42,836 bases of DNA. It comes from Micromonosporaceae bacterium. Its GTDB lineage: Bacteria; Actinomycetota; Actinomycetes; Mycobacteriales; Micromonosporaceae. Positions 8,040 through 16,259 of the stretch are shown piece after piece. The DNA lies in contig JAEHDK010000059.1 of NCBI GenBank assembly GCA_016880465.1, positions 1 to 42,836 of the forward strand, in the 5' to 3' direction. A program made the position numbers and the translations under genes. The notes under the pieces are model-generated. The model searched no databases. It worked only from the letters and a program-made list of their open reading frames with translations, and was not told the origin of the DNA. The number at the start of each line of letters is the position of its first letter. Position 1 is the stretch's first letter.

Positions 8040-8768
8040 TCAACCCGAGTGGTCGGCATCGCTCGCCTCTGAGATCCGTTCGGAGCCGTCGACGATGGCC
8101 TTGGCGAGTTCGGATAGTCGACGGTTGCGGTTGCGGGCCTCGCTCCGGAGCACCATGAATGCCTTGTCCATGTCCAGTTGGAGGCGTTCGGCGAGGACAC
8201 CCTTGGCCTGTTCGATCAGGACGCGGCTGTTCAGGGCCGTCTGGAGTTGCTCGGTGAGGACGTCGCGGCGGTGGATGGCGCGCTGCTGCAGCAGTCCGAT
8301 CGTGGCCACGTCCGCCAACGCCTGACCGATCCGCACCTTGTCGCCATCAAGCGGACCGCGGCTGGTGTCGAAGAAGTTCAATGCGCCGATGACCTCGGTG
8401 CGTAGTCGCATGGGTAATGCGTGGACCGAGGCGAAGCCCACCTCGGCGGCGGCGACGGCGAACCCTGGCCAGCGGCCGGCGGCCGTGAGGTCGGCGACGG
8501 ATACCGGTTGGCCGGTGCGGAAGCAGTCCACACACGGTCCCTGGTCGGTCTGCAGCTGGAACAGCTCCAGCAGCCGGGTCCGTTCGGAGGAAGCGGCCAC
8601 TACCTGCAACGTGTCCTGCTGGTCGGTCAACAAGAGCCCGGCCGCCGAGACGCCGAGCAGTTGCACGCACCGCTGGGTCAGCACGTGCAGGAAGTCGATC
8701 ACGTCGAATTCGTCGACGAGAGTGTCGGCCATCTCTACGAACACGTCGGCTAGTTGGACCTCGGCCAT
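8040..8768 (-). CDS. GAF and ANTAR domain-containing transcription antiterminator
   Basis: A 242-residue cytoplasmic regulator. Residues about 10-165 form a GAF sensor domain (FLHVLTQRCVQLLGVSAAGL, then GPCVDCFRTGQPVSVADL, WPGFAVAAAEVGFASVHALP). The C-terminal 60-65 residues form an ANTAR domain (LQTALNSRVLIEQAKGVLAE, then a second helix and RRLSELAKAIVDG), the RNA-binding module that remodels terminator hairpins in nascent transcripts. The GPCVDC pattern holds two Cys that are common in this actinobacterial subfamily. ATG 8766-8768 has GGGGG about eight bases upstream; a GTG at 8786 is an alternative. A second GAF-ANTAR gene lies immediately upstream in the same direction. Confidence 0.93.
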   Translation of the reverse strand: MAEVQLADVFVEMADTLVDEFDVIDFLHVLTQRCVQLLGVSAAGLLLTDQQDTLQVVAASSERTRLLELFQLQTDQGPCVDCFRTGQPVSVADLTAAGRWPGFAVAAAEVGFASVHALPMRLRTEVIGALNFFDTSRGPLDGDKVRIGQALADVATIGLLQQRAIHRRDVLTEQLQTALNSRVLIEQAKGVLAERLQLDMDKAFMVLRSEARNRNRRLSELAKAIVDGSERISEASDADHSG

Positions 8769-8843
8769 CTCATTCACCCCCGGCACACATTAGTCCTGCG
8801 GTACGGGGCCGCCGATAGCCGCGCTGGGATCAGGCCGGTGGAA

Positions 8844-9581
8844 TCATCCACCTCGTTCGTCCGCGGCGCCCTCTGGTTCGGGGTCGAAGCGCAGGCGGCG
8901 GGCGACGACGTCGCCGGCCACGTCGTGCAGGCGGCGGTCATGGGCGTAGGCGTAGGCCCTCAGCCGGATCAAGGCCACCGCGGCGGTCACCCCCAGCTGT
9001 ACGGTGATCATGCCGGTTGCCTGGTGGACCTCGGGGTGCTCGGTCCCGGCCCGGGCCGGCCACCGTCCGGCCACTTCGGACCCGCCGGGTCGCGCCGCGT
9101 CGAGCAGCAACGCGCATGCCGTGTCCGCTAACAGCAGCGCGTCGGCCAGTCGCCTGCGCTGCAACTCTCCGGGCGTGCCGTGGTACAGGTCCATGACGCC
9201 GAGCCGCACGGCGCCGACCTGCAACGGGAACGCGAACACCGCCCGGACCCCGGCATCTACCGCCGCGGGCGCGAACATCGGCCAGCGGGCCAGACACTCC
9301 GCGGCGGTCAGGTCGGCGACCAGCGTTGGGCCGTTGGCGAGTGGGTCCAAGCCCGGGCCCTCGCCGACGGTCATCGCCAGCTCCCGCAGTTCCAAGGCGA
9401 TCTGATCGCTGGCGTACAGCGTCTCCCAGGGTGTGGCGGCCAGTTGCACCGCCACGGCGATCCGGTCGACGCCGACCGCCGACCTGACCGCGGCGCACAC
9501 GTCCTCGACCGCGACCTGCCGACCATGGGCGTGTTCGGCGACCAGCCTCCACAGCCGCATCCGGCGATCGGCGTTCATCAT
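8844..9581 (-). CDS. Second GAF and ANTAR domain-containing regulator
   Basis: A 245-residue paralogue-like regulator. The GAF part spans about residues 20-165 (VCAAVRSAVGVDRIAVAVQL, VGEGPGLDPLANGPTLVADL, WPMFAPAAVDAGVRAVFAFP, then VMDLYHGTPGEL). The ANTAR part is HPEVHQATGMITVQLGVTAA followed by RLRAYAYAHDRRLHDVAGDV and VARRLRF, with the usual conserved A-x-G-M-I and R-x-R-A-x-A/Y pattern. It differs clearly from the downstream GAF-ANTAR gene, so this is not a recent duplication. Two adjacent ATGs (9579-9581 and 9576-9578) are possible; neither has a strong ribosome binding site. The gap to the next gene is 75 bases, so co-transcription is plausible. Confidence 0.92.
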   Translation of the reverse strand: MMNADRRMRLWRLVAEHAHGRQVAVEDVCAAVRSAVGVDRIAVAVQLAATPWETLYASDQIALELRELAMTVGEGPGLDPLANGPTLVADLTAAECLARWPMFAPAAVDAGVRAVFAFPLQVGAVRLGVMDLYHGTPGELQRRRLADALLLADTACALLLDAARPGGSEVAGRWPARAGTEHPEVHQATGMITVQLGVTAAVALIRLRAYAYAHDRRLHDVAGDVVARRLRFDPEPEGAADERGG

Positions 9582-9874
9582 GACGCCTGATCCGGACACC
9601 GCGCCGTCAGCGACGACACCATGGGCGGCCGCCTCCGATACCTGAACGGTCCGTGAGGCCGCGACGGCGGGTGACGTAAGACAGAGACCGGGTCGAACGC
9701 AACTGCTGGTCGGCGGCTGGTCACCAAACACCCTACTCCGGCGATCCGCCGCGCACTCCCAAGGAGTGGTCCAGCGCACGGACGCCGCGGTCGCTGCCGT
9801 CGGCGATGGCCGTCGCACCCGCTTCATTCGTCCGGCCGCCGCGGACAGGGCGCCGAGCACGACGTTGCGTTGGT

Positions 9875-10025
9875 CGCCTTCTTGACTGCCGTCTTCATCA
9901 CCGACACCGATTCGCCCTGGCGCAGCGCGATCGTGTTGTTGACCCCGGTGACGCCGGTGATGTACATGACTGACCGGGCAGCGGCGTCGCGCTGGTAACC
10001 GAGGCGGCCCGCGTTGGGTAAGCTC
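9875..10025 (-). pseudogene. BON-domain protein fragment
   Basis: The minus strand reads YQRDAAARSVMYITGVTGVN followed by NTIALRQGESVSVMKTAVKKA. This fits the end of one BON domain (the R-D-A-A-x-R-x-V helix and the G-V-x-x-V strand) and the linker into the next in actinobacterial BON-repeat stress proteins. There is no start codon with a ribosome binding site, and the frame ends soon after. Such genes often sit near stress regulators, which fits the ANTAR neighbours. The rest of 9582-9875 is open in one frame but shows no homology I can name. Confidence 0.6.
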
Positions 10026-10099
10026 CATCCGCTGACGGCCCTAGGCTTAGAGCGGGCCGGGTCTCAGCCGGTTTGATTTGCCCGCTGAGAGGAGCGGCC

Positions 10100-10456
10100 A
10101 TGACGAGGACAACTACGAAGGTGCTGGCGGGCGTTGCCGTCGCTGCTCTCGCGGCTGCAGGGGTGGCAGCCGTGGTGAACTATCGGCTGGGGCACAAGCC
10201 TGATCCCGAGGAGCATGCCCATCTGGATGAGCTCGACGCCCGACTGAATGTGGCCGAAGAACCGCGCCGCGACATCCCACCTGGTCGCGTCGGGCGCATC
10301 CTCGATGACCTGCAGCGAAATCAGGGTATCTCGGTGGGGCGCTTACGGAGTTGGATCGCCGGCGTGCGGCATGGCACGTTGAGCCCAGAACAGGCGAATC
10401 TGGCCGAGAGCGACTTTGGTGCCCTTGAGAGGCAGGCGGATCAGGGCGGAGCATAG
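10100..10456 (+). CDS. Small membrane-anchored protein, unknown function
   Basis: A 118-residue protein. ATG 10100-10102 has a strong site (GAGAGGAG) with good spacing, so the upstream ATG at 10073 is not preferred. Residues 8-27 (VLAGVAVAALAAAGVAAVVN) form one hydrophobic helix with a short basic N-terminus, a signal anchor with the rest probably outside or, by the positive-inside rule, cytoplasmic depending on YRLGHK. The remainder is charged and helical (HAHLDELDARLNVAEEPRRD, then a second helical part RVGRILDDLQRN and SPEQANLAESDFGALERQ). No catalytic motif is seen and I do not recognise the family. It stands alone, divergent from the BON relic. Confidence 0.75.
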   Translation: MTRTTTKVLAGVAVAALAAAGVAAVVNYRLGHKPDPEEHAHLDELDARLNVAEEPRRDIPPGRVGRILDDLQRNQGISVGRLRSWIAGVRHGTLSPEQANLAESDFGALERQADQGGA

Positions 10457-10849
10457 GACCTAGGCGGGACACGACGAAGCATCCTCACCTGTGCGGGAGG
10501 TCCAGGCCGACCAGTCGGACCGCGGTCGCCAAGCCCGTCACGGTCACGTCGAACTCGCCTCAGCGCAAGGATAGGTTCTCCGGCACCGCCCGCTGCATTT
10601 CAATCGGAGCACGGTCGCCAGCGCCTCTCGGCACGCCGCGCTGGGTCGCGGTGTCGATCGCGCCGGCCGGGGCGAGGTTAGCTGGGGGAACGAAGGTACC
10701 GGCCCACGCGTCGTGCGTTGCCTTGGGTAGCCGCTCGCCACCTCTTGCCAGCTGCTAAGACGGAAAAGGTTCGCCCCTGGTACGTCCCGATGAACTTACC
10801 GGCGATCGCAACAACGGGCACTCCACGGCGGCGAGGGCGATGTCGGGCC
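10457..10849. other. Stretch without an intact gene
   Basis: On the minus strand about 10490-10690 there is one open frame with protein-like composition (GEFDVTVTGLATAVRLVGLD then LPHR and a stop), interrupted by a TGA just before it. It looks like the tail of a decayed gene, but I cannot name the family. The plus strand of the right half may be the degraded N-terminal part of the IstB relic that follows. Confidence 0.35.
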
Positions 10850-11080
10850 GAGCCAAGCGCCGTAAGGTCCATCCGCAACCCGGCGGTGGCCGGGAACAGC
10901 GGAATGGAGCGGGCGAAGAACGTTGCCGTGGCCGGGCCGTCACAGGCAAGTCCCACTTCGTCGAAGCACTGGCACGGACCGCGATCGAGGCCGACCTTGC
11001 CGGTCGGATGGTTCGCCCTCGAGACCTCCATGCCACTGTCGGCCGGGCTAGTCACCACGACCACGATCAACCCGGCCTGG
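10850..11080 (+). mobile_element. IS21-family IstB helper ATPase relic
   Basis: The plus strand alternates between frames but the pieces together match the Walker A region of IS21-type IstB proteins: MERAKNVAVAGPS in one frame, then TGKSHFVEALARTAIEAD (at about 10942-10990) in another, then LPVGWFALET back in the first, then HATVGRA. Known IstB proteins read G-P-x-G-T-G-K-S-H in this place followed by W-F-x-L-E-x-L. At least three frameshifts are needed. No IstA integrase and no terminal repeats were recognised, so only a core fragment of the element survives. Confidence 0.65.
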
Positions 11081-11182
11081 GCCTACCGGTGACCGTGACC
11101 GATCGGAACCTGAAGGTCACCACCGCCGCGATTGCAAGATCATCAGTGTTGCCCTGGGGGCGAGGTGCTATACGGTGAGCTG

Positions 11183-11401
11183 GTGAGAATCGAGCGCCAC
11201 TGGTGGAACGGAAATCGGACGGTGTTCGGGCGCCGCGACGTCTATATACGCACCGACGGCCAGCTGTGGGAAGTAGAGGCGCAGGCGGGCGGGAGCGGCG
11301 GTCGCTCGACGGTACAGCAGTGCCCTGGGCAGGCGTCGGCGGTGATCCTTGCGACGGCGTGGCTGGGTGGTCGTCCGGAGTGGCGGGAGCTGATGCCTTG
11401 A
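11183..11401 (+). CDS. Small conserved-type hypothetical protein
   Basis: A 72-residue soluble protein. GTG at 11183-11185 is chosen because the protein-like sequence begins there (VRIERHWWNGNRTVFGRRDV); upstream codons in the same frame look noncoding. Its composition is typical of small actinobacterial proteins with paired Trp and an alternating strand pattern (YIRTDGQLWEVEAQAGGSGG) followed by one helix (ASAVILATAWL). There are no metal or catalytic motifs. I believe related short proteins occur widely in actinomycetes but cannot give a function. It converges on the DUF4193 gene with a 46-base gap. Confidence 0.55.
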   Translation: MRIERHWWNGNRTVFGRRDVYIRTDGQLWEVEAQAGGSGGRSTVQQCPGQASAVILATAWLGGRPEWRELMP

Positions 11402-11447
11402 CGATGCCGGCGCTGGCCGGGCCGTGCTCGGGCCTGGGCGGTGCTGG

Positions 11448-11744
11448 TCATCGGCCGGAGCACGTGTCACAGATGTCGTGGCCGGTGGCGCGCTGAGTGC
11501 GGTGGTAAATCAGGAAGCAGCGCGAGCATCGGAACTCGTCGGAACGCATCGGCATGACTGCCGCGGTAAGTTCCTCGCCGGAAGGGTCCGGCGTACCCGG
11601 CTCGAAACTGCCGGCGGCCTCGGCTTCGTCTGGGTCGTCGGAGGACGGGACCGAGGGGGTGCGGATCTTGAGTTCATTCGGGCTGTCCTCGTCGAGGTCG
11701 ACCGTAGCCCGGCGCGGCGCGTCGTAGTCGATCGGCTTGCTCAT
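11448..11744 (-). CDS. DUF4193 family zinc-ribbon-like protein
   Basis: A 98-residue acidic protein of the DUF4193 family, conserved in actinobacteria with unknown role. It has the family layout: N-terminal YDAPR (7-11), an acidic middle with DEDSPNELK and a variable spacer, then GEELTAAVMPMRSDEF, and a C-terminal metal site with Cys73, Cys76, Cys92 and Cys95 (CSRC and CDTC). ATG 11742-11744 has GGGGAGG six bases upstream. The four-Cys arrangement implies a bound zinc ion and perhaps contact with RNA polymerase or nucleic acid, but that is inference. Confidence 0.9.
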   Translation of the reverse strand: MSKPIDYDAPRRATVDLDEDSPNELKIRTPSVPSSDDPDEAEAAGSFEPGTPDPSGEELTAAVMPMRSDEFRCSRCFLIYHRTQRATGHDICDTCSGR

Positions 11745-11863
11745 GTGGTGCCTCCCCGGATCGGTTCACCGTGCCACGAACCTAGACCATGACCGGTGTG
11801 TTCACACTGGTGGTGTGACGGACTCTCGCGGCAGGTAGGGTTCCTCTCATTCAAGGTGATCAG

Positions 11864-12841
11864 GTGCAGATGGGCCGTCGAGGGCAGCTCGGTGTCGGGG
11901 AACGCGCCGCCGACTTCGTCCTGAACGGTCCGGCTGGCGTTCCTGCGCGTTTCTACGCCCACGCCGGTGGTCGCCCCACGGCGGTGGTCTTCAACGGCGA
12001 TCGCTTCGACCCGCGACTGGTCGACCTCGCCGACCGGCTCGCCGGGCGTGCGGACGTCGCGCTGTTCTGCGTCATGTCGAAGGAGCCGGCTGGAGGCATC
12101 GGGCTTCCGGTGTGGTCCGACCCCGAGAGCACGGTCGCCGCCGTCTACGGGGTGACGGCTGGCGAACTAACCGCGGTCGTGCTCGACCCGAACCTGCGCG
12201 TCGTTGGCGTCGTGCTGGGCGACCGCCTCGCAGAGCAGGTTGTCGCGCTGCTCGACGGCGCGGTGTACCGCGGTCCTGCGGTGGAGGTGGTGGCGCAGGC
12301 GCCGGTGCTGTTGCTCCCTCGCGTCCTCAGCGCAGCCCACTGCGAGCGGCTGATCCGGGTGTGGGAACAGGAAGGCGGCATCGACACGGGCGTGGCCCGC
12401 GGGTCCGGTGAGGTGCTTGATGCTGGCTACAAGCGGCGTCGCGACCACACGGTCGGCGACCCGCGGCTGCTGCGCGAGCTTTCGTCGGTGGTCGGGCGCC
12501 GCGTACTGCCGGAGGTCACCAAGGCGTTCGCGTTCCGGGCGACCCGCTTCGAGGGATTCAAGATCGCCTGCTACGACGCCGCTGCCGGCGGCTTCTTCCG
12601 GCCGCACCGCGACAACCTGACGCCGTCCACGATGCACCGGGTGTTCGCGCTCACGCTCAACCTTAACGACGGCTATGAGGGCGGACAGCTTCGCTTCCCG
12701 GAGTACGGCAACCAGCTTTACCGGCCCGATGCAGGCGCAGCGCTCGCCTTCTCTTGTGCGCACTTGCACGAGGTGCTCGACGTGACGGCAGGTCGGCGCT
12801 TCGTGCTGCTGTCGTTTCTGTACGGCGAGCCGGCCGCGTGA
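11864..12841 (+). CDS. Redoxin-like domain fused to 2OG-Fe(II) (prolyl 4-hydroxylase-type) oxygenase
   Basis: A 325-residue two-domain protein. Residues 8-132 follow the AhpC/TSA peroxiredoxin fold (LGVGERAADFVL, then strands VALFCVMS, VAAVYGV, AVVLDPNLRVVGV), but the position of the peroxidatic Cys has none (VVFNGDRFDP), so this domain cannot act as a normal peroxidase. Residues 145-322 are a double-stranded beta-helix dioxygenase with the iron site FRPHRDN (His248, Asp250) and the distal His302 (AHLHEV), and Arg311/312 for 2-oxoglutarate. GTG 11864-11866 has AAGGTGA upstream with good spacing. Likely role is hydroxylation of a protein or small molecule, with the redoxin part perhaps binding a partner; the substrate is unknown. 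Confidence 0.88.
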   Translation: MQMGRRGQLGVGERAADFVLNGPAGVPARFYAHAGGRPTAVVFNGDRFDPRLVDLADRLAGRADVALFCVMSKEPAGGIGLPVWSDPESTVAAVYGVTAGELTAVVLDPNLRVVGVVLGDRLAEQVVALLDGAVYRGPAVEVVAQAPVLLLPRVLSAAHCERLIRVWEQEGGIDTGVARGSGEVLDAGYKRRRDHTVGDPRLLRELSSVVGRRVLPEVTKAFAFRATRFEGFKIACYDAAAGGFFRPHRDNLTPSTMHRVFALTLNLNDGYEGGQLRFPEYGNQLYRPDAGAALAFSCAHLHEVLDVTAGRRFVLLSFLYGEPAA

Positions 12842-12939
12842 CGGACAGCGTGTGTGTGCCTGCCCGGCGGCGCCGGCAGGGCATCGGCAGCCACCTAATC
12901 GAGACGGTGCTGACGGTGGCGACTGCGAGCTCTAGATAA
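12838..12939 (+). pseudogene. GNAT acetyltransferase fragment
   Basis: A 33-codon frame starting at a GTG that overlaps the stop of the oxygenase gene. It reads VCVPARRRRQGIGSHLIETV, which matches the acetyl-CoA pyrophosphate-binding motif A (R/Q-x-x-G-x-G/A) of GNAT enzymes and the helix after it. Nothing of motifs C, D or B is present. It is a relic; the GTGA overlap is probably accidental or a trace of a former operon. Confidence 0.6.
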
Positions 12940-13534
12940 TTGATGCGTTGAAGATCAGTCGTCGTACGGGGACACCGTACTCACGCGCGTGGGCCGCCGG
13001 CCCTGGCTGAGCGGCGCCTGAAGGTCAGCGACGACCACGCCGATGCTCCGTGGACTTGGCGATCGCACCGGGCTCCCATTACAGGTGCGGCGCGACTTGG
13101 CCGCGAGCCCCTGCGCGAACGCACCGTTGAGCTGCTCATGACGGGCGTTACAGCGGCTTTGGCTGGACTACGACCAGCTCGGCGACGCCGCGGTCACGGC
13201 GGGCAGTGGCGCGGTGGTGGGGGTGACCCAGGCCATGACGGCCGGGTCGGTGAGGCATCGGACGGCGGTTCAGGCGGTCACATACACGCCGTCTCTGGTT
13301 TCGGGTGCGCCGCGTCGCCCGGCCGAGTAGGGATCGGGCGGGCCCGCGGGAAGCCGGCGGAGCGCAGCAGGGTGATCGGTTCGCGGCTGGTCTCGGCGGC
13401 CGGGAAACCGGTCGCTGAAGGTGATCGAGGACGCGTTCAGCGCTGGCCAGCCCGCACCGCGGCAACAGCAACAGTGCCAGCGACGTGCCAAGTACTGTTC
13501 CGGCCGCTTCGATCGAGGGCGCCTCGCGCTTGCC
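12940..13534. other. Stretch without a recognisable gene
   Basis: Several frames are open on both strands but none has a ribosome binding site, a continuous protein-like composition or a family I recognise. A plus-strand segment near 13145-13220 (LWLDYDQLGDAAVTAGSGAV) has protein-like composition and may be a decayed gene. Confidence 0.35.
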
Positions 13535-14500
13535 TCACACGGAGATGACGACCTTCCCCCTGGCGTGTCCTTCCCCGAGGTACCCGAGAGCGTCGGCTGC
13601 CTCGCTCAGCTGGTAGTTCTTGTCTATGACCGGTCTCACCTTTCCGGCCTCGAGAAGCTCACGCAGGACTGCGAGATCCTCTTTCGTGCTTTTCGACACG
13701 AAGAAGGTCACTGTCTGGCTACGGCCACGTGACGTCAGAAGCGTTCCGAGGACGTGGGGCAGAGGTCCGAGCCCTCGATACGTCATCCGACCTCCGACCA
13801 GCACGACGGTCGCCTTTGGAGTCAACGCCCGTCTGAAATCGAAGAACGAGCGGCTGCCGGCGATATCGAGCATCAAGTCGTGACGGTCCCCCCGCTCCGT
13901 GAAATCCTCCTGCGTGTAGTCGACGACGCGGTCTGCTCCGAGTGACCGGACCAGTTCCACGTTCCTCGTGCTGCATACGCCAGTCACCTCCGCTCCGAAC
14001 GACTTTGCGATCTGCACCGCGAAGGTGCCGACACCTCCGGACGCGCCGTTGATCAGAACCTTTTGCCCCGGCTGGATCCGCCCCTTGTCGCATAGAGCCT
14101 GGAGCGCGGTGAGCGCCGCCACCGGTACGGCTGCCGCCTCCTCGAACGACAGGTTGGCTGGCTTCGACACGAGCCGATCTTCGCGGGCGCACGCGTATTC
14201 GGCCCAAGCGGCGCCCGACGTGCCGAAAACGTCGTCTCCCGGTTGAAACTCCTTGACGTCTTTCCCGACGGCTTCGACTCGCCCCGCCAAATCGGCTCCC
14301 ACGGTCTTCTGCTTAGGGTTGCGCAGCCCGTTGCCAATCCGTGAGAAGTACAGCCCGGTCACCTGATACCATTCGACTGGATTGACGGAAGACGCGTGCA
14401 CACGCACGAGCACCTCATGGTCCCCGACGACCGGTTTGTCGACCTCGCTGAGCTTCAGTACGCCGGGCGGACCGTATCGGTCGCGGATGATCGCCTTCAT
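13535..14500 (-). CDS. MDR-superfamily NAD(P)-dependent oxidoreductase (quinone reductase type)
   Basis: A 321-residue zinc-independent medium-chain dehydrogenase. The GroES-like domain (1-120) carries VRVHASSVNPVEW, GADLAGRVEAVG and the F-x-P-G-D-x-V-F-G motif; the structural and catalytic zinc Cys/His of alcohol dehydrogenases are absent. The Rossmann domain begins with VLINGASGGVGTFAVQIAK, GASGGVG at 152-158, as in quinone oxidoreductases. C-terminal HARGKVVISV is normal, so the gene is full length. It probably reduces quinones or enones with NADPH. ATG 14498-14500 has only a weak site (GCGAG). Base composition is AT-richer than the neighbours. It is alone, flanked by decayed sequence. Confidence 0.93.
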   Translation of the reverse strand: MKAIIRDRYGPPGVLKLSEVDKPVVGDHEVLVRVHASSVNPVEWYQVTGLYFSRIGNGLRNPKQKTVGADLAGRVEAVGKDVKEFQPGDDVFGTSGAAWAEYACAREDRLVSKPANLSFEEAAAVPVAALTALQALCDKGRIQPGQKVLINGASGGVGTFAVQIAKSFGAEVTGVCSTRNVELVRSLGADRVVDYTQEDFTERGDRHDLMLDIAGSRSFFDFRRALTPKATVVLVGGRMTYRGLGPLPHVLGTLLTSRGRSQTVTFFVSKSTKEDLAVLRELLEAGKVRPVIDKNYQLSEAADALGYLGEGHARGKVVISV

Positions 14501-14800
14501 CGTGACTCGCTTGGTTGTGTCGGGCCTAGGGTGCTACGGCCGACGCTCGTGGCGTCGTATGCCGACGAAGGCTCCGGGCTTGGGGCGATTGGTGACTCCA
14601 CGTGTCTCTCTCCTCTATGGGATGTGTGTGACGAGCCGATGTCGGAGCCGGTCGTCACACCGAATGTCAAGCGCCAATGTATGCCTGCCACGTCGTTTGG
14701 GACAATTGGCATCGTGCCCAGGATTGGACACTGCTTGTCGACCGCGGTATCAGTCTGGACACACCGGTCGGTGCGCTGAGAGCCGTCGCGGTGTCCACCG
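14501..14800. other. Stretch without a recognisable gene
   Basis: Lies between the MDR gene start and the integrase tail relic. It should carry the promoter for the MDR gene on the minus strand. No clear promoter motif or homology was recognised. Confidence 0.3.
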
Positions 14801-14870
14801 GTACGCGACGCGTGTCGAACGCGTCGACGTCCTCGGCGGTCTGATCCACGAATACCAACGCGCTGCCTGA
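14800..14870 (+). mobile_element. Integrase-type transposase C-terminal relic
   Basis: The last 20 or so codons before a TGA read RVERVDVLGGLIHEYQRAA. This ending (R-x-L-G-G-L-I-H-E-Y) is characteristic of the C-terminus of a group of actinobacterial rve-core (IS3/IS481-like) integrases. Nothing upstream in the frame is recognisable. A larger relic of what may be the same family lies at 16.26-16.64 kb on the other strand. Confidence 0.5.
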
Positions 14871-15215
14871 CCACACCCATCGATTCTGCTCCTGCTTACG
14901 AGCGACAGCTCCCTCGCTTGTTGCTCAACCAACGCCGGCAGTCGCGGCGTGGCGATCGGCCTCCGCGGCGTCCTTCGGGCTGGGCGGTGTCCGTCCTGAT
15001 CAGGAACCGCCCCACTCGTCGAGCGGGTGCGCAGCGTCGGGCCGGCCGACCGGACTGGAGGTTCTCGGTCAGGTACTGGCGGGGTGGCAGTTCCGGCCGC
15101 GCGGTGCGCGGCCGGCCCCCGGAAGCCCGGGGACACGATGCCCGCCCGATAGTCGTACGCGTCCGCGCCCCGGATACGACGTCGGCGGTTGGTCCTGTGT
15201 TATTCGGTTGCCTCC
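14871..15215. other. Stretch without a recognisable gene
   Basis: GC-rich open frames overlap on both strands with no family match. Probably includes the promoter of the tandem GNAT gene at its right end. Confidence 0.3.
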
Positions 15216-16184
15216 GTGCGTACTGTCCGAGGTGTGGAGCTGTTACGGCGCCCGTACGCGCCTTCCGATGCACAGGCCCTGACCGACCTGGTCAATATCA
15301 TCGAGGCGGACGCCGGCGGGCACGCCGGCTTCACGGTCGACGACACCACGTCCCTCATGTCCGCCCTGATACCCGACCTCGCCAGGGACACCCGCCTGGT
15401 GATCGCTCCGGACGGGATGCTCGTCGGTGCGGCCGCGACGACGACACCGCCGAAGGGCGGCTTCCGGATCGACCTGTTTGGTGGGGTCCATCCGCAGTGG
15501 CGTGGCCGCGGCATCGGTCGCGAACTATTGGGCCGCCAGTTGGCGAGGGCCGCCGAGATCCATGCGGCCGAAGCGCCGGATGCCGATTGGGAAGTGCACG
15601 CGGGTGCCGTTCTCGGCGACCACGAGGCGATACGGCTGTACGAGCGCTACGGCATGACCCCGGTGCGGTACTGGTTCGAGATGGCCGCGCCCACCCTCGA
15701 CGCGCCGGCCTTGACCCTGCCGGAGGGCATGTGCGGGCAGACCTACACCCCGGCCTACGAGACCGCGCTGTACGCCGCCCACTGCGAGTCTTTCCGGGAC
15801 CACTGGGGCTATCAGGAGCGCAGCTTCGAGGCGTGGACGACGCTGTCGGTCCGGTCGGAGAGCTTCCTTCCCGAGTTGTCGCGGCTCGCGTTCGACGGGG
15901 ACGAGCTGGCCGGGTACGTGCTGTCGTACTCGGACGCTGACCCGAAGCGCACCTACATCGGGCAGGTCGGGGTACGGCGGCCGTGGCGGCGTCGCGGTCT
16001 CGCCGGTGCCCTGCTGGCCGAGGTGCTTATGGCGAGCCACGGCGCCGGCTTCACTACCGCGTCGCTCGGTGTCGACTCGGAGAGTCCCACCGGCGCCGTC
16101 GGCGTCTACGAGCGGGTCGGCTTCAGAACCGAGTACCAGGCCGTCACGTACCGCTCGTGGCTCGGCACCGAGGTACCGATCTAA
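15216..16184 (+). CDS. Tandem-GNAT N-acetyltransferase (mycothiol synthase-like architecture)
   Basis: A 322-residue protein with two GNAT domains. The first (about 1-150) has the beta-bulge strand FRIDLFGGVHPQWRGRGIGR with the motif A R-G-R-G-I-G loop, and an ending AIRLYERYGMTPVRYWFEM. The second (170-320) has TYIGQVGVRRPWRRRGLAGA with R-R-R-G-L-A, then SPTGAVGVYERVGFRTEYQ. Mycothiol synthase MshD has this double layout, but many actinobacterial paralogues share it, so a specific MshD assignment is not supported. The start is uncertain: GTG 15216 or GTG 15234, neither with a good site. An acyl-CoA-dependent N-acylation of an unknown amine or thiol precursor is the likely activity. Confidence 0.88.
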   Translation: MRTVRGVELLRRPYAPSDAQALTDLVNIIEADAGGHAGFTVDDTTSLMSALIPDLARDTRLVIAPDGMLVGAAATTTPPKGGFRIDLFGGVHPQWRGRGIGRELLGRQLARAAEIHAAEAPDADWEVHAGAVLGDHEAIRLYERYGMTPVRYWFEMAAPTLDAPALTLPEGMCGQTYTPAYETALYAAHCESFRDHWGYQERSFEAWTTLSVRSESFLPELSRLAFDGDELAGYVLSYSDADPKRTYIGQVGVRRPWRRRGLAGALLAEVLMASHGAGFTTASLGVDSESPTGAVGVYERVGFRTEYQAVTYRSWLGTEVPI

Positions 16185-16259
16185 CCGCGGAAACCCCTGA
16201 TCTGGGACGGCGGCGTAGCCCCGGACTCCGGCGGCCGGCCTCGCCGGGCGGGGCCGCGA

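Noticed and set aside
10678-11070. A 130-codon minus-strand ORF
   Set aside because: It overlaps the plus-strand IstB relic, has no ribosome binding site and no recognisable family, so it is taken as a spurious frame.
15216-16184. Naming the tandem GNAT protein as MshD
   Set aside because: Shared architecture is not enough; several paralogues with the same layout occur in actinobacteria.
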